7,689 nt of DNA from an uncultured Eubacteriales bacterium (GCA_900542615.1 UQOG01000097.1:1-7689); one strand, 5' to 3'. Shown: positions 1 through 6,686, counted from the first letter of the stretch. Translations and numbers: made by a program. Notes: a model not told the origin generated them from the letters alone.

Positions 1-55
1 AAGGGAGCTATGAACACCTCGAAAAAGTGGCGCAAGCCACTTTTTCGACAGCCTG
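1..55 (+). repeat. Right end of a MITE-like hairpin element (copy 1, truncated by window edge)
   Basis: These 55 bases are identical to 6861-6915, the right end of the complete 199-bp element at 6717-6915. The copy contains a perfect 13-bp stem (19-31 with 36-48) closed by a GCAA tetraloop. It ends in the terminal sequence TTTTTCGACAGCCTG. Identity stops exactly at base 55, where the complete copy also ends. The left part lies outside the window. It sits just beyond the 3' end of the YccF gene and has the same orientation as copy 2. Confidence 0.85.
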
Positions 56-56
56 C

Positions 57-84
57 AGCGAGCCGCATAAATTTGCGGCTCGCT
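57..84 (-). terminator. Hairpin downstream of the YccF gene, probable terminator
   Basis: A perfect 11-bp GC-rich stem (57-67 with 74-84) with a 6-nt AT loop lies about 22 nt beyond the YccF stop codon on the minus strand. No clean U-tract follows it. Transcripts would next run into the repeat hairpin at 19-48, whose 3' arm carries five U residues. The two together probably end transcription, and the perfect symmetry could work in both directions. Confidence 0.5.
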
Positions 85-105
85 TGCGTAGGGGGGGCAG
101 ATGGG

Positions 106-474
106 CTAGCTGGCGGATCCCACCGTGGCGCCAAAGGGCATAAGGGCCAGCTTGGCCAGCTTGAAGTATTGCTTGCCCCAGGGGATGCCGATGATGGTGA
201 CGCACCACAGGCAGCCAAATACAAAGGCTTCGATGGCCAAGGGCAGGCCGCTGATCAAAAGCCAGAGGATGTTGGCCAATAGGGACATGGCCCCGCCGCC
301 GTATTGGATCTCCTTGCCAAAGGGCCAGAAGGTCAGCTTGGCGAACTTGAAGCACTGGAGCCCCCAGGGGATGCCGATGATGGTGACGCACCACAGGATG
401 CCGGCCAAAAACCAGCTCAGGCCCAGGAGAAACCCGCCGAATAGGAACCAGAGAATGTTGCCGATCAAGCGCAT
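106..474 (-). CDS. yccF: YccF-family small inner-membrane protein (two YccF repeats)
   Basis: This 122-residue protein is almost entirely membrane segments. It is built from two copies of the YccF (DUF307) unit, at residues 7-53 and 69-115. Each unit has the order ILW, hydrophobic stretch, LWCVTIIGIPWG, FK.AKL, PFG. E. coli YccF (about 148 residues) has the same two-unit plan, so the length is slightly short but complete. The family has no established biochemical function. The ATG at 474 follows a GAGGAGG ribosome binding site (486-492) at 11 nt. The gene lies 57 nt downstream of the transporter operon on the same strand, with a GC hairpin between, so cotranscription by read-through is possible but not shown. 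The two units share a 36-bp exact DNA repeat. Family assignment is firm; role unknown. Confidence 0.9.
   Translation of the reverse strand: MRLIGNILWFLFGGFLLGLSWFLAGILWCVTIIGIPWGLQCFKFAKLTFWPFGKEIQYGGGAMSLLANILWLLISGLPLAIEAFVFGCLWCVTIIGIPWGKQYFKLAKLALMPFGATVGSAS
176..397 (-). repeat. 36-bp exact direct repeat inside the YccF gene (176-211 and 362-397)
   Basis: The two copies are identical over 36 bases and lie 186 bp apart, exactly 62 codons. Both are read in the same frame and encode the CVTIIGIPWG core of the two YccF units. Only the two end segments repeat; the DNA between them is diverged. Confidence 0.85.
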
Positions 475-503
475 GGGTCAGACAGCCTCCTCGTTTGAAA
501 TGG

Positions 504-524
504 CGCGGCGCAGGATGCGCCGCG
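504..524 (-). terminator. GC hairpin between the transporter operon and the YccF gene
   Basis: A perfect 9-bp stem (504-512 with 516-524) with a 3-nt loop lies 8 nt past the stop codon of the 532-1035 gene. The minus-strand sequence after it is CCATTTC, a poor U-tract, so it may be a weak terminator or an mRNA-stabilising hairpin that lets some transcripts reach the YccF gene. Confidence 0.5.
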
Positions 525-531
525 AATCAGC

Positions 532-1035
532 CTACATTATAGCACATTCTTCCAGGGGTTGCACGGTTATGGAGATATCCCCGGAGAAATCCTGCAGGTC
601 CAGGGTCAGGTAGCAGCTGCCTGCCGGGGCCTCCAGAGGGCCCTCGTATTCCCCGGAGCCGGAAAGCAACGCCTCCGGATCGCCGCTGCCGATCTGATAG
701 CGGAGCTGGGCCGTTCCCGCTTGGCCCTGGATTTGGCCCCATAGGTAGAGGGCTTCCGGCTCAATGCTGGTGCCGCCGAAAAGGGTTAGCTTGCCGGTAT
801 AATCGGAGAGGGAAGCCTGGTAGCTGCCGGTATAGCCGTCCGGATCCCGCTCCAAGATGCCGGGGGTCTGGGCGGGCGAATCCAGGGCCAGGGCCCCTGC
901 TTGCTCCACAGCTTGGCTATAAAAGGCCAACAGATGATCTTGCCCCACCGTATCCAGGGCCTTGGGCAGCAGCACCACAAACAGCAGGAACACGCCCAAC
1001 AGCAGGAACAGATAAGGGAGATGGGTCTTTAGCAT
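532..1035 (-). CDS. Unrecognised membrane-anchored extracytoplasmic protein, third gene of the Bce-type transporter operon
   Basis: This 167-residue protein matches no family I can name. Residues 7-24 form one hydrophobic segment (PYLFLLLGVFLLFVVLL) preceded by a Lys and a His, fitting an uncleaved N-in membrane anchor; no lipobox cysteine is visible. Residues 30-160 are acidic, rich in Gly, Ser, Tyr and Gln, with alternating patterns suggesting a small beta-rich domain outside the cell. The ATG at 1035 is preceded by GGAGG (1043-1047) and overlaps the permease stop by 7 nt (ATGCTAA), implying translational coupling. The open frame runs further upstream to 1257, but that part lies antisense-free inside the permease gene in another frame and has no better start. 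Its position suggests a partner of the transporter, such as a ligand-binding or sensing accessory subunit. That is inference from context only. Confidence 0.82.
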   Translation of the reverse strand: MLKTHLPYLFLLLGVFLLFVVLLPKALDTVGQDHLLAFYSQAVEQAGALALDSPAQTPGILERDPDGYTGSYQASLSDYTGKLTLFGGTSIEPEALYLWGQIQGQAGTAQLRYQIGSGDPEALLSGSGEYEGPLEAPAGSCYLTLDLQDFSGDISITVQPLEECAIM

Positions 1036-2804
1036 GGGCGACCCTCCGTACCCCACCGGACGATCCGGTAATACACCCGGGCGGTGAGCCGGTAGGCGAT
1101 CCAATACAGCAGGGCAAAGCCCAGGGAGACAAACCCGGCGCAGGTAATGGCCAGCCCAAAGTCCGACATATTGAAAGCGCCCAGCATTCTGGAGAGGATA
1201 CGGCTGGCAAATACCATATGTAGCAAGGTAGCCCCCAGGGGTAGGAAGAAAACCCACAGCACCTGGGAATTGATGACGCGATGCACCTGCGTTTGATCCA
1301 TGCCCACCTTTTGCAGCAAGGCGAAGCGTTCCCGGTCCTCGTTGCCCTCGGTGATCTGCTTGAAATAGAGCATCAGCACTGCCACCGCCAGGAATAGGAT
1401 GCTAAAGAAAGCGCCTAGGAATAGAAGCCCGCCGTAGGTGCCATAGCCTGTTTGCCGGGCGGAAAAGATGTCGTTGATCTGGCGGAAATCCTCCTCTGGC
1501 GCCCCGAAAGCCGCCGCCATCTTAGCAGGGATCTGCTCCACAAAGTCCAGGCAGGCGTCCTCTGGCCCCGCCAGGTCGAAATATAGGTAGTCGTCCAGCA
1601 GGATGGAATGGGGCAGCGCCTGGCAGGTGGAATCCGCGTAGACCACCAGAAATCCAACCAAGGGCGCTTGATAGCCTTCATTCTGGGTGTTTTCCGTATG
1701 TACCAACCGTCCATCGGTCTGGGCGGACATGGTCAACCCTTGGGCCTGGGCCTGTTCCGCCAGAAAGGCGTCAATGGCCGTGGGGGTCATCTGAGGGTTG
1801 GGGTTTTCCGGGTCCTGGGCGATATCATAGCATACGTTGTAGGGATATAGGGGCTTTAAGGTCTCCTCCTGGCCTAGATAAAGGGCGAGGGTGCCGGTAA
1901 GGGTCACGGTGAGCATGGTGGACAGGATGCAGATGGTAGCCAGGCTACTGGCGTTTTGCCGCATCCGGTGGAACATGCTGGCAACCGAGACAAAGTGGCT
2001 GGGCTGGTAATAGAAATTCTTATTGGCCCGCAGCAGCCGCAAAATGGCGATGCTGCCCGCCTGGAAGAGGAAGTAGGTGGCGATAATCACCATGAGTACC
2101 AGCAGGAAAAAGATGCCCATGGCCATGCCGGGCTTTTGGATGGTCCAGGCAAAGTAATAGGCGGCGCCCAGGAGCAGCAGGCCCAGGATGGCCTTTGGAA
2201 CCACCAGGCGGCTGTCCTTTTCCCCTTGGCGATGGCTCTGCATGAGCTGGATGGGGTTGGAAAGATGGACCTGGGCCAGGTTATACAGGCAGGTGCATAC
2301 GAATACCGCCAGGAACAGCCCGGTCACCGCAAGGTATGCCAAAGGCGAGGGGGAGAAATCCAGGCTGGGGAGGCTGCGCATAAGCTTGAGCAGGACCAAA
2401 AAGAGCAGCTTGCCGAACATCAGGGCAAACACCAGCCCCAGGCATAGGCCCCCCAGCAGCACCATGGCGTTTTCCCATACGAGGATCCGGCCTACGTGGC
2501 CCTTGGAAAGCCCCAATACCCCATACAGGCCGAATTCCTTTTTTCGCTGCTTGATGAGGAAGCGGTTGATAGACAGAAGGAAGCAGAAGGCGAAAATGGT
2601 GAACACAACGGTCCCCATGGCAAACATGAGCCGGGCGTTTTCGCCGCCGGGGACCCCGGTCAAGTTTTCGGCAAAGGACATGCTCACCACCAGGAAATAT
2701 ACGCAGCCGATGATGGCTGCCGCCAGCAGGTAGGGGAGATAGACTTCCCGGCTGCGGCGGATGTTGTCTGCGGCCATTTTGCGATAGAAGCCGTTACCCA
2801 ACAT
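1029..2804 (-). CDS. BceB-type FtsX-domain ABC transporter permease
   Basis: This 591-residue permease has about ten predicted membrane segments (near 23-43, 63-80, 113-135, 155-175, 202-221, 226-248, 288-310, 457-480, 513-535, 550-571). A large extracytoplasmic domain (about 311-456) lies between TM7 and TM8, the BceB topology. Cytoplasmic stretches KKEFGLYGVLGLSKGHVGRI (89-107 region) and ERFALLQKVGMDQTQV are the typical FtsX-fold coupling elements contacting the ATPase. BceB relatives remove or shield lipid-II-cycle targets from antimicrobial peptides and also signal to the partner kinase. The extracytoplasmic domain is about 145 residues, shorter than I expect for B. subtilis BceB (roughly 200 or more). 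The ATG at 2804 follows GGAGGGGGG (2811-2818) and overlaps the ATPase stop by 11 nt. The frame stays open to 2933, but that upstream part is ATPase sequence in another frame. Substrate not determinable here. Confidence 0.93.
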   Translation of the reverse strand: MLGNGFYRKMAADNIRRSREVYLPYLLAAAIIGCVYFLVVSMSFAENLTGVPGGENARLMFAMGTVVFTIFAFCFLLSINRFLIKQRKKEFGLYGVLGLSKGHVGRILVWENAMVLLGGLCLGLVFALMFGKLLFLVLLKLMRSLPSLDFSPSPLAYLAVTGLFLAVFVCTCLYNLAQVHLSNPIQLMQSHRQGEKDSRLVVPKAILGLLLLGAAYYFAWTIQKPGMAMGIFFLLVLMVIIATYFLFQAGSIAILRLLRANKNFYYQPSHFVSVASMFHRMRQNASSLATICILSTMLTVTLTGTLALYLGQEETLKPLYPYNVCYDIAQDPENPNPQMTPTAIDAFLAEQAQAQGLTMSAQTDGRLVHTENTQNEGYQAPLVGFLVVYADSTCQALPHSILLDDYLYFDLAGPEDACLDFVEQIPAKMAAAFGAPEEDFRQINDIFSARQTGYGTYGGLLFLGAFFSILFLAVAVLMLYFKQITEGNEDRERFALLQKVGMDQTQVHRVINSQVLWVFFLPLGATLLHMVFASRILSRMLGAFNMSDFGLAITCAGFVSLGFALLYWIAYRLTARVYYRIVRWGTEGRPC

Positions 2805-3564
2805 CCGCACCCCCCTCCGAAAGGACGGACAGATTGCTGACGATCCGGTCGAAAAAGGCCCGGTTGTCCCCGTCCCCCCGATAGAGCTGGGCGAAGATCT
2901 CCCCATCCTTGATGAACAGCACCCGGCTGGCATAGCTGGCGGCCATGGCGCTGTGGGTCACCATGAGGATGGTACGTCCCACCTCCCGGTTGAGCCGGGC
3001 GAAATTCTGCAAAAGCTCCACCGACGAGCGGGAATCCAGGGCGCCGGTGGGTTCGTCCGCCAGGAGGATCTGAGGATCTGTGATCACCGCTCGGGCCACG
3101 GCGGCCCGCTGTTTTTCCCCGCCGGACACCTCGTAGGGGAATTTATCCAGCAGGGTCGTAATATCCAGCATCTTGGCCACCGGCTGGAGCCGGGCTTCCA
3201 TTTCTTTGACGGGGACTTGGGAGAGCACCAGGGGCAAAAGAATGTTATCCCGAATGGAGAAGGTATCCAATAGGTTAAATTCCTGGAACACAAACCCCAG
3301 GTTTTCCCGGCGGAATTTGGCAAGATCCCGATCCCGCACCGAAGAAAAGGGAGTGCCGTTTAGGAAGATCTGGCCGGCGGTGGGTCGGTCCAGGGAAGCG
3401 ATGATGTTCAGCAGGGTGGTCTTACCGCTGCCGCTGGCCCCCATGATGGCCATAAATTCCCCTTCCTGTACGGTGAAGCTGATGTTTTTCAGGGCTACGC
3501 ATTGCGTTAGCCCCAATTTGGTGGTATATACTTTTTTAACATTTTGAATCTGTAAAAGCTCCAT
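2794..3564 (-). CDS. BceA-type ABC transporter ATP-binding protein
   Basis: The 256-residue protein is a complete MacB/LolD/BceA-class ATPase and powers the permease encoded next. Walker A is GASGSGKTT (42-50, with K48 and T49). The Q-loop glutamine is Q94 in FVFQEFNLL, the ABC signature is VSGGEKQR (146-153), Walker B is ILLADE (166-171) with catalytic E171, the D-loop is GALD (174-177) and the switch histidine is H204. No catalytic residue is missing. The ATG at 3564 is chosen because a near-perfect AAGGAGGT ribosome binding site (3570-3577) lies upstream and the protein then begins like its family, MELLQIQNVKKVY. The frame continues to 3846 only as out-of-frame kinase sequence. It is the first gene of the ATPase-permease-accessory unit, driven by the promoter at 3593-3598. 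Confidence 0.96.
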   Translation of the reverse strand: MELLQIQNVKKVYTTKLGLTQCVALKNISFTVQEGEFMAIMGASGSGKTTLLNIIASLDRPTAGQIFLNGTPFSSVRDRDLAKFRRENLGFVFQEFNLLDTFSIRDNILLPLVLSQVPVKEMEARLQPVAKMLDITTLLDKFPYEVSGGEKQRAAVARAVITDPQILLADEPTGALDSRSSVELLQNFARLNREVGRTILMVTHSAMAASYASRVLFIKDGEIFAQLYRGDGDNRAFFDRIVSNLSVLSEGGADVG

Positions 3565-3592
3565 GGCTGACCTCCTTGTATCGGATACTGCC

Positions 3593-3621
3593 ATTATAGG
3601 CCGGGCCAAAAGGCGGCCGCC
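3593..3621 (-). promoter_or_regulatory. Promoter of the transporter operon (perfect -10, poor -35)
   Basis: The minus strand carries a perfect TATAAT (3593-3598) about 28 nt before the ATPase start. At a 17-nt spacer the -35 position (3616-3621) reads GGCGGC, far from TTGACA. A strong -10 with a degenerate -35 and a regulator site just upstream is what an activator-dependent promoter looks like. The leader would be only about 20 nt and contains the ribosome binding site. Confidence 0.65.
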
Positions 3622-3633
3622 ATGGCCCGGCCT
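3598..3633 (-). other. 11-bp inverted repeat lying between operator and -10 box
   Basis: An 11-bp perfect GC-rich stem (3598-3608 with 3623-3633) with a 14-nt loop spans the promoter spacer and touches both the -10 box and the downstream half-site. In transcripts reading through from the kinase gene it would fold as a strong hairpin, but no U-tract follows. It could act as a partial terminator or processing barrier separating the two transcription units. Confidence 0.5.
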
Positions 3634-3667
3634 TACATCCCGCCGGGAGAGCCTTACATTTTTGTCA
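3630..3667 (-). promoter_or_regulatory. Candidate BceR-type operator plus phased half-site
   Basis: On the minus strand, 3667-3654 reads TGACA-AAAA-TGTAA, matching the TnACA-N4-TGTAA inverted repeat that I recall as the BceR-family binding consensus. The nonamer ATGTAAGGC occurs at its downstream half (3651-3659) and again at 3630-3638. The two copies are 21 bp apart, two helical turns, on the same face of the DNA. The downstream copy ends about 8 bp before the -35 position. The first bases of the operator are the kinase stop codon TGA. The adjacent OmpR-family regulator is the obvious ligand. Confidence 0.65.
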
Positions 3668-4654
3668 CATAAACCGGAAGGCGTCCCCGTCCGGGAACCG
3701 GAGGAATACCCGGGTTCCCTGATCCAGCCGGCTTTCCACCGCCAGGGCGATGCCCAGGGCGTCCGCCACCCGCTTGGCCATGTATAAGCCGATACCGCTG
3801 GCCCGGCTATCCAGCCTGCCGTTGTAGCCGGTATAGCCCCGCTCAAAGATCCGGGGCAGGTCCTCGGGCCGGATGCCGATGCCCGTATCCTCCAGCACCA
3901 GCCGCTCCCCTTCCATATAGATCCGCATCCCGCCGGTATGGGTATATTTTGCCCCGTTGGAGATGATTTGCTCCAGCAGGAAGCCCAGCCATTTTTTGTC
4001 GCTCACCACGGTTTCGGCCAGGGGGCCGAGCTCCACCCACAGGCCCTGGTGGATGAACAATAGGGCGTATTTTTTTACGCATTCCCGCAGAAGGGCCGGC
4101 AGGTCGCACCGGGTGATCACCAGGTCGGAGGCCAGATCCTGAAGCTTGTTGTATTGGAGGGCCAGCTCCGCGTAGCGCTGCACCTTGAACAGCTCCTGCT
4201 TGAGCACCTCCGCCTGGGGGCTGGTATCCTGCCGCAGCACCAGCTCCATGGCGGCGATGGGGGTCTTGATCTGGTGGACCCATAGGGTATAATAGGCCAG
4301 GCTGTCCGCCTGGTTTTTTTCCAGCGCCCGGCGCAGGGCGGCCGCCTCCTGGGCCAGCTCCTCGATCAGGGACCCGTAGGCGGCCTCCATGGCCCCGTCC
4401 GGCCGGGGCAGGCTGGCGGGCAAGGACCCCAGCCGCCGGAGCAGGTGCTGGAGCTGCCGGAGCCTGCCGCAAAACCGGCTGCCCTCCGCCAGCAGCAACA
4501 GCAGCAGCAGGAAGCTGATCATGGCGCCGGCATAGAGGGCCAGGGCCATGTCCTGGCCCCCCAAAAAGGCGGCGAGAAGCAGGATGGCCATGACGATCCC
4601 GTAAAACAGCAGCAGCTGCCAGCGGCTGCGAAGATAGGCGAAAACATTACCCAT
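3665..4654 (-). CDS. BceS-type intramembrane-sensing histidine kinase
   Basis: This 329-residue kinase starts with two membrane helices (about 13-32 and 36-55) joined by only a few residues. It has no extracytoplasmic sensor, the hallmark of BceS-like kinases, which read the state of a partner transporter. The phosphoacceptor is H127 in HQIKTP. The ATPase part has an N-box with N233 (EQIISNGAKYT), a G1 box DTGIG (256-260), an F-box IFERGYTG and a G2 box SGIGLYMAK. All key residues are present. The N-box has Gly where relatives I recall have Ala. The ATG at 4654 overlaps the regulator stop by 8 nt (ATGGGTAA), so the two are translationally coupled. The TGA stop lies within the transporter operator. 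It presumably phosphorylates the 4647-5327 regulator when the transporter engages a peptide antibiotic. Confidence 0.95.
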   Translation of the reverse strand: MGNVFAYLRSRWQLLLFYGIVMAILLLAAFLGGQDMALALYAGAMISFLLLLLLLAEGSRFCGRLRQLQHLLRRLGSLPASLPRPDGAMEAAYGSLIEELAQEAAALRRALEKNQADSLAYYTLWVHQIKTPIAAMELVLRQDTSPQAEVLKQELFKVQRYAELALQYNKLQDLASDLVITRCDLPALLRECVKKYALLFIHQGLWVELGPLAETVVSDKKWLGFLLEQIISNGAKYTHTGGMRIYMEGERLVLEDTGIGIRPEDLPRIFERGYTGYNGRLDSRASGIGLYMAKRVADALGIALAVESRLDQGTRVFLRFPDGDAFRFM

Positions 4655-5327
4655 GGACGCTATACCCCTGCCCCTTGTGGGTCACGATACAATCCTCCCC
4701 CAGGCCCGCCTCCCGGAGGGTGCGCCGCAGCCGGTTGATGTTGACGGTGAGGGTGTTGTCGTCCACAAACACGTCGCTGTCCCATAGCCGCAGCATAATG
4801 GCTTCCCGGGATACGATCTGGCCGGGCTTTTCCAATAGGAGCTGTAAAATGCCCAGTTCGTTTTTCGTCAGGGGGATCCGGGCCCCATCCCGCACCAGGC
4901 AGCCGGCCCCCGCGTCCAGCACCGCGTCCCGGAGCCGGGGAAGAGGCTGCTGCACCTCGTACGCATAGCTGCGGCGCAGCATGGCCTGGATCTTGGCCAG
5001 CAGCACCTCCATGGATAGGGGCTTGGTGATATAGTCGTCGCCCCCCATGTTCATGGCCATGACGATGTCCATATCCTCGGTGCGGGAGGAGATGAAGATC
5101 ACCGGCACCGCGCTGGTTTTACGGAGCTGGGCGCACCAGTAAAACCCGTTGAAATAGGGCAGGGATACGTCCATAAGGATCAGGTGGGGTTCCAGGGCGG
5201 CGGCGGTTTCCAATACCCGGCGAAAATCCGTGACCTTCTCCGCCGCAAAGCCCCAACTCTTTAGATAGGCCGCGATTCCATCGGCGATCACGGCATCGTC
5301 CTCTACGATCAGGATGCGATATTCCAT
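4647..5327 (-). CDS. BceR-type OmpR-family response regulator
   Basis: The 226-residue regulator has a receiver domain (about 1-118) and a winged-helix DNA-binding domain (about 130-226). The acidic pocket is D10/D11, the phosphorylated aspartate D53 (LILMDVSLP), the switch serine S80 and the conserved lysine K102 (TKPLS). The recognition-helix region is DDNTLTVNINRLRRTL (189-204). Length matches the BceR family (about 230). Two ATG codons are adjacent, at 5330 and 5327. The AAGGAGG site (5334-5340) is only 3 nt from the first but 6 nt from the second, so I chose the second; the first would add one Met. It is first in a two-gene unit with the kinase and probably binds the operator at 3630-3667. 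No matching operator is seen before its own gene, fitting constitutive expression. Confidence 0.95.
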   Translation of the reverse strand: MEYRILIVEDDAVIADGIAAYLKSWGFAAEKVTDFRRVLETAAALEPHLILMDVSLPYFNGFYWCAQLRKTSAVPVIFISSRTEDMDIVMAMNMGGDDYITKPLSMEVLLAKIQAMLRRSYAYEVQQPLPRLRDAVLDAGAGCLVRDGARIPLTKNELGILQLLLEKPGQIVSREAIMLRLWDSDVFVDDNTLTVNINRLRRTLREAGLGEDCIVTHKGQGYSVHG

Positions 5328-5401
5328 CATTGGCCTCCTTATCCGCGGCAATGGGACGTATGCCGCTGCCTTCAGTATACCGCGCAAACGGCCATAGGGC
5401 C

Positions 5402-5430
5402 ATAATAGTTTTTGCAGCCCAGGCCGTCAT
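5402..5430 (-). promoter_or_regulatory. Candidate promoter of the regulator-kinase operon
   Basis: The minus strand has ATGACG (5425-5430; 4/6 to TTGACA), a 17-nt spacer and TATTAT (5402-5407; 5/6 to TATAAT). It is about 75 nt upstream of the regulator start. The leader would include a 6-bp hairpin (5345-5350 with 5361-5366) close to the ribosome binding site. A second -10-like TATACT lies at 5374-5379 but has no matching -35. Confidence 0.45.
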
Positions 5431-5564
5431 TTTTTAGGAGCAAGGGGGGTGCGGGGTCGGATTTTCCCTGGGATAGCAGGCATGTTATAAATATAGCAAA
5501 GAAACAGTATAATGGGCGCTTATGGGATCTGCAATCTTTCCTTCATCTTTTGACGGTTTTCGCA

Positions 5565-5593
5565 TTGCGACATGCATCAGGTTCTGGTATACT
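5565..5593 (+). promoter_or_regulatory. Extended -10 promoter of the PRPP-synthetase homologue
   Basis: TTGCGA (5565-5570; 4/6 to TTGACA) is followed by a 17-nt spacer and TATACT (5588-5593), preceded by TGG, giving an extended -10. Transcription would start near 5600, leaving a leader of about 50 nt. The GGAGGG ribosome binding site is at 5635-5640, 8 nt before the ATG. Confidence 0.65.
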
Positions 5594-5648
5594 TTATATG
5601 GGGCGGAATGTCCCATAAAGAATATAAGCAACATGGAGGGAAACCATT

Positions 5649-6686
5649 ATGTCCGGAACAGACGGGATAATCCGCATCTTCGCAGGCACGGCCAGCAAGG
5701 GGTTTGCGCAAAAGATGTGCGATTATCTGGGTACGCAGATGGGGGATTGCAGCACCATCATCTTTTCCGAGGGCAACACCTTTGTGCGTATCAATGAGAG
5801 TATCCGGGATAAGGACGTATACTTCGTGCAGACCCTGGGGTTGGATCCCAACAACGAGTTTGCGGAGCTGCTGTTCTTTTTGGATGCCTTCAAGCGTGCC
5901 AGCGCCAACTCGGTAACGGCCATCATCCCGTATTTCAGCTATGCCAAGGGCGATAAAAAGGACGAGCCCCGGGTATCCATCCGGGCGCGGGTCTGCGCCG
6001 AATGCATCGAGCTGGCGGGTGCGGACCGGGTGGTCACCATGGACCTACATGCGGCGCAGGTACAGGGCTTCTTCAAAAAGCCGGTGGACCATCTATATGC
6101 CCAATCCCTGCTTTGCGCCTACGCCCGGCGGCTGAACATTGTGGACGACAACCTGGTGGTGGTCTCCCCGGACGCGGGCAGCGCCAAACGGGCCAGAAGC
6201 ATGGCCAACGAGCTGGGCTGCGCAGTGGCCATCGGGGACAAGATGCGGGCCGGCCACGATGAGAACGCCAAGGTATTGGAAATCATCGGCGAGGTGAAGG
6301 GAAAGAACTGCATTATTGTGGACGACTTCACCATTTCCGGCGGCACCCTGGTGGACGTGGCCCACGGCCTGAAGGACAAGGGAGCCAAGAACATTTACGC
6401 CTTCCTGTCCCACGTGGTGCTGCAGGAGAAGGCCGTCAAAAAGATCGAGGACAGCCCCATTGAGCTCTTGGTCTCCACGGATACGGTGGATTGCCCGGCT
6501 GCCCGGCAGAGTGAAAAGATCAAGATCCTGTCCGCCGCCCCCATGTTCGCGGAGGCGGTGCGGCACATCCACGACCGGATCCCCATGAGCAACCTGTTCG
6601 ATAACCCCAGCCGCCGAATGCTCACCATGAGCTTTGAGCGGCAGCTGAGCATGGAGGACCTGCGGGGCAAATCCATGCTGGAGTAA
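5649..6686 (+). CDS. prs: Ribose-phosphate pyrophosphokinase (PRPP synthetase) homologue, divergent
   Basis: The 345-residue protein aligns along its length with PRPP synthetases, which move pyrophosphate from ATP to ribose 5-phosphate for nucleotide, His, Trp and NAD synthesis in the cytoplasm. Conserved parts include INESIRDKDVYFVQ (48-61), IPYFSYAKGDKKDEPRVSI (93-111), DLHAAQVQGFF with H134, SPDAGSAKRAR (173-183) and the flexible loop DKMR (197-200). The PRPP-binding loop is DDFTISGGT (225-233) instead of the classical DDxxDTAGT, and FSDGE is FSEGN (39-43). Both resemble class II/III or paralogous enzymes more than B. subtilis Prs. A C-terminal tail of about 28 residues after SNLF exceeds the usual 315-320 length. 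The start has GGAGGG 8 nt upstream. It is a single-gene unit; its terminator (6944-6984) is separated from it by an inserted element. Activity is likely but not certain. Confidence 0.92.
   Translation: MSGTDGIIRIFAGTASKGFAQKMCDYLGTQMGDCSTIIFSEGNTFVRINESIRDKDVYFVQTLGLDPNNEFAELLFFLDAFKRASANSVTAIIPYFSYAKGDKKDEPRVSIRARVCAECIELAGADRVVTMDLHAAQVQGFFKKPVDHLYAQSLLCAYARRLNIVDDNLVVVSPDAGSAKRARSMANELGCAVAIGDKMRAGHDENAKVLEIIGEVKGKNCIIVDDFTISGGTLVDVAHGLKDKGAKNIYAFLSHVVLQEKAVKKIEDSPIELLVSTDTVDCPAARQSEKIKILSAAPMFAEAVRHIHDRIPMSNLFDNPSRRMLTMSFERQLSMEDLRGKSMLE

Larger units (their letters stand above)
5328..5648. other. Divergent intergenic region without a gene
   Basis: This 321-nt stretch separates the regulator gene (leftward) from the PRPP-synthetase homologue (rightward). 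It holds the two outward-facing promoters, both ribosome binding sites and a small leader hairpin. The open frames inside it lack ribosome binding sites, family resemblance and sensible codon use. I see no riboswitch, T-box or RNA gene. A TATAAT at 5508-5513 with a weak TTATAA at 5485-5490 (17-nt spacer) could be a second rightward promoter. Confidence 0.6.

Noticed and set aside
2805..2933. Longer N-terminus for the permease (and likewise for the ATPase to 3846 and the accessory protein to 1257)
   Set aside because: The extra residues are out-of-frame translation of the upstream gene. Strong ribosome binding sites and family-like starts lie at 2804, 3564 and 1035.
5345..5366. Riboswitch or attenuator in the regulator leader
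   Set aside because: Only a single 6-bp stem is present, with no conserved aptamer features and no terminator.
5485..5513. TTATAA-N17-TATAAT as the main prs promoter
   Set aside because: The -35 match is weak (3/6) and the extended -10 promoter at 5565-5593 is closer and better, so it is mentioned only as a possible second start.
5412..5618. Plus-strand 68-codon open frame in the divergent region
   Set aside because: It has no ribosome binding site, spans both promoter regions and has no recognisable product.
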